42,938 nt of DNA from Alphaproteobacteria bacterium (GTDB taxonomy: Bacteria; Pseudomonadota; Alphaproteobacteria; Rhodobacterales; Rhodobacteraceae), in assembly GCA_024277955.1 (NCBI GenBank), contig JAJRUE010000173.1:1-42938 (forward strand). The letters run 5' to 3'. Shown piece by piece: positions 24,390 through 31,527 of the stretch. Position numbers and translations under genes: made by a program. Position 1 is the stretch's first letter. Each line of letters opens with the position of its first letter. Under the pieces are notes generated by a model. That model was given only the letters and a program-made list of their open reading frames with translations. It was not told the DNA's origin and made no database searches.

Positions 24390-24479
24390 GAGCGACCCGC
24401 AGACCAATGCAACCCGTCAAAGACCCGCGGAGACAACCGCGCGGCCCGAAAAACGACTTGAAAAGGATACGAACCGTTA

Positions 24480-26162
24480 ATGTGCGCTAAAGCAACCATG
24501 GAGGAATTCGAAGCCCTCCTGAACGACAGCTTCGAAATCGACACCCCGAAAGAGGGCTCTGTCGTCAAAGGCACCGTCATCGCGATCGAAGCGGGACAAG
24601 CCATCATCGACGTGGGCTACAAGATGGAAGGCCGCGTTGATCTCAAGGAATTCGCAAATCCCGGCGAGCCGCCCGAAATCGCTGTCGGCGACGAGGTCGA
24701 AGTGTTCCTCGAGCGTGTCGAAAACGCCCGCGGCGAAGCTTCGATCAGCCGTGAAAAGGCCCGCCGCGAGGAAGCCTGGGATCGTCTGGAAAAGGCCTAT
24801 GCCGACGAAGAGCGTGTCGAAGGCGCGATCTTTGGCCGGGTCAAGGGCGGCTTTACCGTCGATCTGGGCGGCGCGGTCGCGTTTTTGCCCGGCAGCCAGG
24901 TGGACGTGCGCCCGGTGCGCGATGCCGGCCCGCTGATGGGGCTCAAGCAGCCGTTCCAGATTCTGAAAATGGACCGCCGCCGCGGCAACATCGTTGTCAG
25001 CCGCCGCGCCATCCTGGAAGAAAGCCGCGCCGAACAGCGCGCCGAGGTGATCGCCAACCTGACCGAAGGCCAGGCCGTCGATGGGGTGGTCAAGAACATC
25101 ACCGAATACGGCGCGTTCGTCGATCTGGGCGGTGTTGACGGGCTGCTGCACGTCACCGACATGGCCTGGCGCCGCGTCAACCACCCGTCGGAAATCGTGT
25201 CGATCGGGGAAACGATCAAGGTGCAGGTCATCAAGATCAACAAGGAAACCCACCGTATCAGCCTGGGCATGAAGCAGCTTCAGGACGATCCGTGGACCCA
25301 GGTCGAAGAACGCTATCCGCTGGACAGCGTGCACAAGGGCCGGGTGACCAACATCACCGACTACGGCGCATTCGTCGAACTGGAACCGGGCGTCGAAGGC
25401 CTGGTCCACGTTTCGGAAATGTCCTGGACCAAGAAGAACGTGCACCCCGGCAAGATCGTTTCGACCTCGCAGGAAGTCGAAGTCATGGTGCTGGAAATCG
25501 ACACTGCCAAGCGCCGCGTTTCGCTGGGTCTCAAGCAGACCATGCGCAACCCGTGGGAAGTGTTCGCCGAAACCCATCCGATCGGCACCGAGGTCGAAGG
25601 CGAGGTCAAGAACATCACCGAATTCGGTCTGTTCATCGGGCTCGACAACGACATCGACGGCATGGTTCACCTATCCGACCTGAGCTGGGATCAGCGCGGC
25701 GAAGAGGCGATCCAGGATTACCGCAAGGGCGATGTCGTCAAGGCGGTGGTCACCGAGGTGGATACCCAGAAGGAACGCATTTCGCTGTCGATCAAGGCGC
25801 TGGGCAACGATGCCATTTCCGAGGTCATCGGCGGCGTCAAGCGCGGCTCGGTCATCACCGTGACCGTGACCTCGATCGAAGATGGCGGCATCGAGGTGGA
25901 ATACGAGGGCATGAAGTCCTTTATCCGCCGTTCGGACCTGTCGCGCGACCGCGCCGAACAGCGTCCGGACCGGTTCCAGGTCGGCGACAAGGTGGACGTG
26001 CGCGTCACCAACGTCGATCCGAAATCGCGCCGTCTGGGCCTGTCGATCAAGGCCCGCGAAATCGCCGAGGAAAAAGAAGCCGTGGCCCAGTACGGGTCGT
26101 CGGATTCGGGGGCCTCGCTGGGCGATATCCTGGGGGCGGCGCTCAAGGGCGACGACGACTGA
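24480..26162 (+). CDS. rpsA: 30S ribosomal protein S1
   Basis: A 560-residue protein made of six S1 (OB-fold) repeats, starting roughly at residues 28, 114, 199, 284, 370 and 457. Repeats 3-5 show the repeated NITEYGAFVDLGGVDGLLHV-type block. S1 unfolds and docks mRNAs on the 30S subunit. Length and domain number match the alphaproteobacterial family. The start MCAKATMEEFEALL has an AAAAGGA site upstream. A strong terminator follows, and ihfB is the next gene, as is usual. Confidence 0.98.
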   Translation: MCAKATMEEFEALLNDSFEIDTPKEGSVVKGTVIAIEAGQAIIDVGYKMEGRVDLKEFANPGEPPEIAVGDEVEVFLERVENARGEASISREKARREEAWDRLEKAYADEERVEGAIFGRVKGGFTVDLGGAVAFLPGSQVDVRPVRDAGPLMGLKQPFQILKMDRRRGNIVVSRRAILEESRAEQRAEVIANLTEGQAVDGVVKNITEYGAFVDLGGVDGLLHVTDMAWRRVNHPSEIVSIGETIKVQVIKINKETHRISLGMKQLQDDPWTQVEERYPLDSVHKGRVTNITDYGAFVELEPGVEGLVHVSEMSWTKKNVHPGKIVSTSQEVEVMVLEIDTAKRRVSLGLKQTMRNPWEVFAETHPIGTEVEGEVKNITEFGLFIGLDNDIDGMVHLSDLSWDQRGEEAIQDYRKGDVVKAVVTEVDTQKERISLSIKALGNDAISEVIGGVKRGSVITVTVTSIEDGGIEVEYEGMKSFIRRSDLSRDRAEQRPDRFQVGDKVDVRVTNVDPKSRRLGLSIKAREIAEEKEAVAQYGSSDSGASLGDILGAALKGDDD

Positions 26163-26187
26163 CAAGCGGCGTATTTGCGCTGATACA

Positions 26188-26220
26188 GCCCGCGGCCGCT
26201 GAACCGGCCGCGGGCTTTTT
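26188..26220 (+). terminator. rho-independent terminator after rpsA
   Basis: An 11-bp perfect stem, GCCCGCGGCCG/CGGCCGCGGGC, with a six-base loop is followed by TTTTT, 25 bases after the rpsA stop. This is the clearest intrinsic terminator in the window. The rest of the 325-base gap to ihfB (26221-26397) has no supported feature. Confidence 0.92.
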
Positions 26221-26397
26221 CGTGCCCGGTGGCGGGCGGGAATACCCCGCGGCGTTGCGAATCAATGCCAATGCTGCGCCTGCGAAATCGCCGCCTTTGG
26301 CGCGCGGGCGCGTGCACCGCATGTGGCAATCCGGGCAAAAAGGCGGGGAATCAGCGCTTTAGCGGCAGGTTTCGCGCGCAGACGTGTCGGTTATTAT

Positions 26398-26425
26398 TTG
26401 TGCAATCGCGATTTGACCCTATAGT
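26398..26425 (+). promoter_or_regulatory. candidate promoter for ihfB
   Basis: TTGTGC (26398-26403), a 16-base spacer and TATAGT (26420-26425) lie about 60 bases before the ihfB start in an otherwise GC-rich gap; the surrounding ATTATTTG stretch is locally AT-rich. Confidence 0.45.
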
Positions 26426-26487
26426 CGGGATCGCGCCGGCGCTGCCGCCGGGACGCCATGAAAAACGAACGCGGGGGGATGGGACGG

Positions 26488-26769
26488 ATGATCCGGTCAG
26501 AACTGGTCCAGAAAATTGCAGACGAGAATCCTCATTTGTACCAGCGTGACGTTGAACGCATCGTCAACACGATCTTCGAAGAGATCATCGAGGCGATGGC
26601 GCGTGGCGACCGGGTCGAGCTGCGCGGTTTCGGCGCGTTCTCGGTGAAGAAACGCGACGCCCGCGTCGGGCGCAACCCGCGCACCGGCGAGAGCGTTCAG
26701 GTCGAGGAAAAGCACGTGCCGTTCTTCAAGACCGGGAAACTGCTGCGGGACCGGCTGAACGGGAACTGA
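26488..26769 (+). CDS. ihfB: IhfB, integration host factor beta subunit
   Basis: A 93-residue HU/IHF-family DNA-bending protein. It starts MIRSELVQKIADENPHLYQR and contains RVELRGFGAFSVKKRDAR and the RNPRTGESVQVEEKHVPFFK arm. These features are specific to IhfB rather than HU. The ATG at 26488 is the family start; an upstream in-frame ATG at 26458 would add ten unrelated residues. IhfA is not in the window. It is followed by lapA and trpF in one strand-continuous group. Confidence 0.96.
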   Translation: MIRSELVQKIADENPHLYQRDVERIVNTIFEEIIEAMARGDRVELRGFGAFSVKKRDARVGRNPRTGESVQVEEKHVPFFKTGKLLRDRLNGN

Positions 26770-26782
26770 AGGCTCAGGGGTG

Positions 26783-27175
26783 ATGCGCTACATTCGCTAC
26801 GGATTTCTGGCCGCGCTCGCCGTGGTCCTGGTGACGGTCGCGGTGGCCAATCGCGCGCCGGTGGAACTGCGTCTGCTCAGCGACACGCTGGCCGGGTTCA
26901 TCGGGGTGAATGCCACGGTGACCCTGCCGCTGTTTCTGGTGATCTTCGGCGGCATCGTTGCCGGTCTGCTGATCGGCTTTGTCTGGGAATGGTTCCGCGA
27001 ACACCGCATCCGCGCCGAAGCCCGTGCCAACCGCCGCGAGAAAGAGCGCCTTGAACGCGAGGTTTCCAAGCTGCGCAAGCACGACGCTTCGGGCACGGAC
27101 GATGTTCTGGCGCTGCTTGAGGAAGGCGGACCTTCCGGGCGAATGGCAGTGGATTTGCCGGCGCGGACCGGATAG
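26783..27175 (+). CDS. LapA-domain inner-membrane protein
   Basis: A 130-residue protein with two membrane spans (about residues 5-23 and 50-70) and the LapA-like NRAPVELRLLSD motif between them. A charged helical tail (about 74-105, rich in Arg/Glu) is a probable coiled coil. LapA proteins take part in LPS assembly or envelope homeostasis. The ATG at 26783 was chosen; a GTG immediately before it is in frame. It sits between ihfB and trpF, an order often seen in Rhodobacteraceae. Confidence 0.84.
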   Translation: MRYIRYGFLAALAVVLVTVAVANRAPVELRLLSDTLAGFIGVNATVTLPLFLVIFGGIVAGLLIGFVWEWFREHRIRAEARANRREKERLEREVSKLRKHDASGTDDVLALLEEGGPSGRMAVDLPARTG

Positions 27176-27184
27176 GCCAACGCC

Positions 27185-27826
27185 ATGAGCGACATTCGGG
27201 TGAAAATCTGCGGGCTGCGCGACCGCGCGGCCGTGGCGGCTGCGGTTCGGGCCGGGGCGGCCTATCTGGGCTTCGTCTTCTTTGAAAAATCGCCGCGTCA
27301 CGTCGCCCTGGCGCAGGCGGCCGAGCTGGCGGGCGACGTGCCGCCGGGGGTCGCCAAGGTGGCGCTGACGGTGAACGCGGATGACGCCATGCTGGACGAC
27401 ATCGTCGCTTCGGTCGGTATCGACATGCTGCAGCTGCATGGCGACGAAAGCCCCGAACGTGTTTTGGCCGTTCGTGCCCGCTACGGGCTGCCGGTGATGA
27501 AGGCGGTGGGCATTGGCCGAGAAGAAGATCTGCCGAAGCTTCTGGAATATGGGCGTGTGGCCGATCAGCTGCTGGTGGATGCGAAACCGGCACAAGGCGC
27601 CGAGCTTCCGGGCGGCAACGGGCTGGCCTTTGACTGGCGGCTGATCTCGGGGCGCAGGTGGCCGGTGCCCTGGATGCTGGCCGGCGGGCTGACCCCGGCC
27701 AACGTGGCCGAGGCGATTCGGTTGACCGGCGCGCGGCAGGTGGATGTGTCGTCGGGCGTGGAAAGCGCACCGGGGGTGAAGGACGCAGACCTGATCCGGG
27801 GGTTTCTTGAGGCGGCTCGGGCTTGA
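27185..27826 (+). CDS. trpF: TrpF, phosphoribosylanthranilate isomerase
   Basis: A 213-residue TIM-barrel enzyme of tryptophan synthesis. VKICGLRDR near the start carries the catalytic cysteine; LGFVFFEKSPRHV, IDMLQLHGDESPE, WMLAGGLTPANV and QVDVSSGVESAPGVKD (with the catalytic Asp) are all present. It lies downstream of lapA and before a small ORF and trpB. trpA is not adjacent. Confidence 0.97.
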   Translation: MSDIRVKICGLRDRAAVAAAVRAGAAYLGFVFFEKSPRHVALAQAAELAGDVPPGVAKVALTVNADDAMLDDIVASVGIDMLQLHGDESPERVLAVRARYGLPVMKAVGIGREEDLPKLLEYGRVADQLLVDAKPAQGAELPGGNGLAFDWRLISGRRWPVPWMLAGGLTPANVAEAIRLTGARQVDVSSGVESAPGVKDADLIRGFLEAARA

Positions 27827-27873
27827 CCGACGCGCTTAACCGGCCGTTTACCTGGATTGGTTGACAGTCGGGC

Positions 27874-28224
27874 ATGGCGAAGCTTCCCGATTACCTGGCC
27901 CCGGAAACCTGGTTGTCGCAATTCTTCAATTCGCGCGAGGCGTTGAAAGGCGGCGTGGTCAAACGCCAGGTGCGCGATGTGGAACGCCTGGTCGGTCGCG
28001 AGGCGTTTTTGAATGAAGTGCACCGGCGCGGTTTCCAGGTTTTCGAAAACGGTCGGCATTTCGTGGTGTTCTGCAACAGCGCGCCAGTGGTGCGGCTGGG
28101 CGGAAGGCGTTATGAAACGCCTTCCGCTTGCTCTTCAACCGCGTGCATTCTAGGACTGGGGAAATCCGAGAAAGGCACGCGCCATGAACGATCTTTTCAA
28201 CAGCTTCATGAATGGTCCCGATGA
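27874..28224 (+). CDS. small conserved protein between trpF and trpB
   Basis: A 116-residue frame. The first 75 or so residues resemble a short Rhodobacteraceae protein sometimes mislabelled phosphoribosylanthranilate isomerase (AETW-like start, KRQVRDVERLVGREAFLNEV, HFVVFCNSAPVVRL). From residue 76 on the reading frame passes through a terminator-like hairpin and the trpB leader and overlaps trpB by 41 bases. As I remember the relatives, they end near residue 75, so the tail may come from a lost stop codon. It is not an isomerase; no barrel is present. Function unknown. Confidence 0.68.
   Translation: MAKLPDYLAPETWLSQFFNSREALKGGVVKRQVRDVERLVGREAFLNEVHRRGFQVFENGRHFVVFCNSAPVVRLGGRRYETPSACSSTACILGLGKSEKGTRHERSFQQLHEWSR
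28100..28135 (+). terminator. terminator-like hairpin between trpF unit and trpB
   Basis: A perfect 12-bp stem, GCGGAAGGCGTT/AACGCCTTCCGC, with loop ATGA is followed by TTGCTCTT. It lies inside the open frame of the small ORF and 57 bases before trpB. It may end the ihfB-lapA-trpF transcript or act as an attenuator before trpB. Confidence 0.6.
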
Positions 28225-29413
28225 AAAGGGCCGGTTCGGCGAATTCGGCGGGCGCTTTGTCAGCGAAACCCTGATGCCGCTGATCCTCGAGTTGGAAGAG
28301 GAATACGAAAAGGCCAAGACCGATCCCACATTCTGGGCCGAGATGGACGATTTGTGGAAACACTACGTCGGCCGCCCCAGCCCGCTGTATTTCGCTGAGC
28401 GGCTGACCGACCATCTGGGCGGGGCCAAGATCTATCTGAAGCGCGACGAGCTGAACCATACCGGCGCGCACAAGATCAACAACGTTCTGGGCCAGATCCT
28501 GCTGGCGCGCCGCATGGGCCGTACCCGGATCATCGCCGAAACCGGTGCCGGCCAGCACGGGGTCGCGACCGCGACGGTCTGCGCCAAGTTCGGTCTCAAG
28601 TGCATCGTCTACATGGGGGCCCACGATGTCGAGCGTCAGTCGCCCAACGTGTTCCGGATGCGCCTTTTGGGGGCCGAGGTCATCCCGGTCACCTCGGGCC
28701 GCGGCACGCTGAAAGACGCGATGAACGACGCGCTGCGCGACTGGGTGACCAACGTGCGCGATACCTTCTACTGCATCGGCACGGTTGCCGGGCCGCACCC
28801 CTATCCGGCGATGGTGCGCGATTTCCAGTCGATCATCGGCAAGGAAGCCAAGGCGCAGATGCAAGAGGCCGAGGGGCGCCTGCCCGACACGGTGATTGCC
28901 GCGATCGGCGGCGGGTCGAACGCCATGGGGCTGTTCTTTCCCTTCCTCGACGATGAAAGCGTCTCGATCATCGGGGTCGAGGCCGGAGGCAAGGGCGTGA
29001 ACGACAAGTTCGAACATTGCGCCTCGCTCACCGGCGGGCGTCCGGGCGTGCTGCACGGCAACAAGACCTACCTGCTGCAGGACGACGACGGCCAGATCCG
29101 CGAAGGCTTTTCGATATCCGCGGGCCTGGACTATCCGGGAATCGGCCCGGAACATTCCTGGCTGCACGATACCGGGCGCGCGCAATACGTCGCGATCACC
29201 TACAAGGAAGCGCTGGAAGCGTTCCAGCTGAGCTGCGCGCTTGAGGGAATCATCCCCGCGCTTGAGCCCAGCCACGCGCTGGCGCATGTGATGAAGATCG
29301 CGCCGGACCTGCCCAAAGACCACCTGATCTGCATGAACATGTGTGGTCGCGGCGACAAGGACATCTTTACCGTCGCGCGGCATCTTGATTTCGACATAGA
29401 TACAGGCGCCTGA
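28184..29413 (+). CDS. trpB: TrpB, tryptophan synthase beta chain
   Basis: A 409-residue PLP enzyme that condenses indole and serine. The PLP lysine is Lys97 in LNHTGAHKINN. The AETGAGQHGVATA loop, the phosphate-binding GGGSNAMG and the SAGLDYPGIGPEHSWL block are intact. It starts MNDLFNSFMNGPDEKGRFGE, the normal TrpB1 N-terminus. Its partner trpA lies 10 kb away on the other strand (39219-40010), so the subunits are made from separate transcripts. Confidence 0.98.
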   Translation: MNDLFNSFMNGPDEKGRFGEFGGRFVSETLMPLILELEEEYEKAKTDPTFWAEMDDLWKHYVGRPSPLYFAERLTDHLGGAKIYLKRDELNHTGAHKINNVLGQILLARRMGRTRIIAETGAGQHGVATATVCAKFGLKCIVYMGAHDVERQSPNVFRMRLLGAEVIPVTSGRGTLKDAMNDALRDWVTNVRDTFYCIGTVAGPHPYPAMVRDFQSIIGKEAKAQMQEAEGRLPDTVIAAIGGGSNAMGLFFPFLDDESVSIIGVEAGGKGVNDKFEHCASLTGGRPGVLHGNKTYLLQDDDGQIREGFSISAGLDYPGIGPEHSWLHDTGRAQYVAITYKEALEAFQLSCALEGIIPALEPSHALAHVMKIAPDLPKDHLICMNMCGRGDKDIFTVARHLDFDIDTGA

Positions 29414-29472
29414 ACGCTGGCCTGGCGTCCAATTGGTGCGAAACCGCGTGAAAGCGATCCCCGGGGCATAAA

Positions 29473-29525
29473 CTGCGGTTTATATGCCTAATCTGGGGGT
29501 TTACTGGTCTCGCGATAAACCGCAG
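29473..29525. promoter_or_regulatory. inverted repeat upstream of the Asp-rich secreted protein genes
   Basis: CTGCGGTTTAT (29473-29483) and ATAAACCGCAG (29515-29525) form a perfect 11-bp inverted repeat with a 31-base spacer, 60 bases after trpB and 120 before the next start. It may be an operator or the base of an RNA stem; no T run follows. Confidence 0.45.
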
Positions 29526-29645
29526 ACAGATAGCCTGGGGCGTTTTCATGGGGGATTGTCCGTCTTGTCACCCGCAATGGAGCGGGGTTGAACGACCGCG
29601 CTCATGCGGACAACGAAACAAGAAACCATACTGAAGGAACCCGAA

Positions 29646-30089
29646 ATGCAGTTCAAGAAAACCCTCGTCCTCTCCGTCGCCGCCGCCATCCTGTCGACTG
29701 GCATGGCGCTCGCGAACCCGACCACCGACGCGATCGTGGCCGATCTCCAGAGCCAGAACGCCACCAACATCAGGGTGCGCGTCGGCATGTTCTCGATCAA
29801 GGTCAAGGCCTTTATCAATGGCGTCAAGGTCGAGCAGGTCTACACCCTGGACGGTGTGCTGAAAAAGCAGGAAACCAAGGCCAACGGCGTTGAAACCACC
29901 ACCTACTACGATGCCGCCGGCAACGTCGTGGACACGGTTTCCGGTTCGGACGACCTGAACGGCAGCGACGACGGCAACGACAGTGACGGTGGCCGTGGCC
30001 ACGACAGCAATGACGACAAGGGTGGCAGTGACAGCCATGACAGCAATGACGACCAGGATGACAGCCACGACGGCGGCAAGGACGACTAA
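29646..30089 (+). CDS. exported PepSY-like protein with an Asp/Ser/His-rich tail
   Basis: A 147-residue secreted protein: the signal MQFKKTLVLSVAAAILSTGM is cleaved near ALA-NP (residue 23). A small domain (about 25-95) reads like a single PepSY-type repeat (IVADLQSQNATNIRVRVG, then VYTLDGVLKK). The last 45 residues are almost only Asp, Ser, Gly, Asn and His, with HDSNDD twice. Such a tail could bind calcium or other cations. The ATG at 29646 has a GAAGGA site; an upstream ATG would bury the signal. The next gene is a diverged paralogue. Function not recognised. Confidence 0.75.
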   Translation: MQFKKTLVLSVAAAILSTGMALANPTTDAIVADLQSQNATNIRVRVGMFSIKVKAFINGVKVEQVYTLDGVLKKQETKANGVETTTYYDAAGNVVDTVSGSDDLNGSDDGNDSDGGRGHDSNDDKGGSDSHDSNDDQDDSHDGGKDD

Positions 30090-30186
30090 GGCCGTACAGT
30101 GTGCGCCCTTGGCCGGCACGATCTGAAAAACTGGCGCGCGGCGGGCAGGAAACTGCCCGTGGCGCGCCACAGTTAGGGGAAAGACA

Positions 30187-30642
30187 ATGGACCGACGGAA
30201 ATTCATGATTTCACTGGCCGCGGTCGGGGTCCTGCCGGACCAGGCCTTTGCATCGCAATTCGAGGATTTCCTGGTGCGCGAGTTGAAGGCGCAAGGGTTC
30301 TCCAATATCAAGGTCTCAAGGACCTGGCTGGGCCGGGTGCGCATCGTCGCCACCAGCGACCGCTTCAAGCGAGAAATCATCGCCAACCCCCGCACCGGCG
30401 AAATCCTGCGCGACTATTGGAGCAAGATTGCCAACGGAAACGGAAGTGTCGATATTCTGGACCCGAATGACGATCTCGGGAACTCCGGTTCTGGCAGCAG
30501 CGATGGCGGCGACGGCAGCGGCGACGGCGGCGACAGCGGCGATGGCAAGGATGACGAGGACGGCAAGGACAGCCACGACGGCAAGGATGACAAGAAGGAC
30601 GACAAGAAAGACGACAAGAAAGATGACGGGCACGGCGACTGA
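30187..30642 (+). CDS. exported PepSY-like protein with a Gly/Asp/Lys-rich tail
   Basis: A 151-residue protein. The N-terminus MDRRKFMISLAAVGVLPDQA contains an RRKF pair and looks like a weak Tat or Sec signal (cleavage near AFA-SQ, residue 23). The domain at 25-85 (FLVRELKAQGFSNIKVSRTW, then IIANPRTGEILRDYW) is paralogous to the preceding protein (LQSQNATNIRVR). The tail from about residue 98 is built of Gly, Ser, Asp and Lys and ends in DDKK repeats. It is 97 bases after its paralogue and 79 before a LuxR-type gene. Function unknown. Confidence 0.75.
   Translation: MDRRKFMISLAAVGVLPDQAFASQFEDFLVRELKAQGFSNIKVSRTWLGRVRIVATSDRFKREIIANPRTGEILRDYWSKIANGNGSVDILDPNDDLGNSGSGSSDGGDGSGDGGDSGDGKDDEDGKDSHDGKDDKKDDKKDDKKDDGHGD
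30586..30627 (+). repeat. 12-bp coding tandem repeat (DDKK units)
   Basis: GATGACAAGAAG, GACGACAAGAAA, GACGACAAGAAA and a half unit GATGAC follow in frame and encode repeated Asp-Asp-Lys-Lys at the end of the secreted protein. Such repeats can vary in number between strains. Confidence 0.85.
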
Positions 30643-30721
30643 CGCCGACAGCCGGCCATCAGCGGTTTGGGCATGAGCCCCGGTGGGCAGCAGGGCAAGA
30701 ACTGGGAAACGGGGCAGTAGC

Positions 30722-31267
30722 TTGAGAGACAGTATCACCATCTTTGCGATCGTTCTGGTCCAGACCGCATCGGCGTTCTTTTTTGTCACGGATATTTTTT
30801 CGAGCCTGTTTGGCTTTCGCAGCCAGCCGATCAGCTGGCAGTATCGCGAGATCATCGAAATCGGGGCGGCGATCGGGCTGCTCCTGGGGCTGGTCATGGG
30901 AACGGTGGTGCTGTTCCGGTCGCTGCGCCGCCAGCGCCATGCCGAAGGGCAGCTGCGCCTGGCCTCGGGCGCGTTCATGGAACTTCTGGAAGAACAGTTC
31001 GACAACTGGGGGCTGACGCCTTCGGAACGCGACGTGGCGCTTTTCGCGATCAAGGGCCTGTCGACCCAGGAAATCGCCGCCGCGCGCAACACCAGCGAAG
31101 GCACCGTCAAGGCCCAGACCAACGCCATCTACCGCAAGGCCGGGGTCAGCGGGCGCCCACAGCTGCTGAGCCTGTTCATCGACGACCTGATGGGCGATGC
31201 CCTGCCGGGGGTGACCCCCAGCAACGGCGCGGCGCGCAAGGACAACAGGCTGGCCGCCGGCCGCTGA
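30722..31267 (+). CDS. membrane-anchored LuxR-type HTH regulator
   Basis: About 181 residues from a TTG at 30722 (GGGGCAG upstream); a GTG at 30683 would add 13 residues. Two membrane spans (about residues 5-27 and 42-64) precede a C-terminal LuxR/GerE helix-turn-helix with LTPSERDVALFAIKGLSTQE and then IAAARNTSEGTVKAQTNAIY. There is no receiver or autoinducer domain. The DNA-binding part would be cytoplasmic and tethered to the membrane. Following two exported Asp-rich proteins on the same strand, it may sense or regulate them; this is inferred from position. Confidence 0.8.
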   Translation: MRDSITIFAIVLVQTASAFFFVTDIFSSLFGFRSQPISWQYREIIEIGAAIGLLLGLVMGTVVLFRSLRRQRHAEGQLRLASGAFMELLEEQFDNWGLTPSERDVALFAIKGLSTQEIAAARNTSEGTVKAQTNAIYRKAGVSGRPQLLSLFIDDLMGDALPGVTPSNGAARKDNRLAAGR

Positions 31268-31337
31268 ACTGGCGCAGCCGGGCGGTCGTGCGCCTTTTGG
31301 TGCAAGCAGTTTTGCGCCCGATTGTCTGTGCCAGTCC

Positions 31338-31527
31338 CTAGAGCACGTCGCGTCTGACTGAATTCACTTCGCCCGGGTCGCGCAGCGGCCCGGGCATGCG
31401 CCCGCCCGCCCCGTCGCACCTTTGGTGCGCTTCCAGCGCAACGGCGGGCGCATTCGCGCCCACCCGGGCGGCCGCCCGCCCTCCGTCTGGAAACGAGGTG
31501 AATCCGATCAGGTGCGACAGGCACTAG
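31338..31527. repeat. MITE-like imperfect inverted-repeat element
   Basis: The outer arms (31338-31371 and 31494-31527, 34 bases each) match in 26 of 34 positions when one is inverted. The interior is also self-complementary (GGCGGGCG/CGCCCGCC-type blocks and CGCACC-TTT-GGTGCG at 31415-31429). Total length is 190 bases, with no ORF. The right arm contains the stop codon of the serine-hydrolase gene, so the element or its relic supplies the end of that gene. Confidence 0.6.

Larger units (their letters stand above)
24066..24479. other. intergenic region with divergent promoters and rpsA leader
   Basis: This 414-base gap separates divergent petA and rpsA. The petA side has a GGAG ribosome site eight bases before its ATG. 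The middle (24170-24260) is GC-rich with CCGG-type repeats and no ORF I would support. The rpsA side holds a candidate promoter and a terminator-like hairpin, both listed separately. No RNA gene was recognised. Confidence 0.6.

Noticed and set aside
27874..28224. annotation of the small ORF as phosphoribosylanthranilate isomerase
   Set aside because: The true trpF lies directly upstream; this protein is too short for a TIM barrel and has no isomerase motif.
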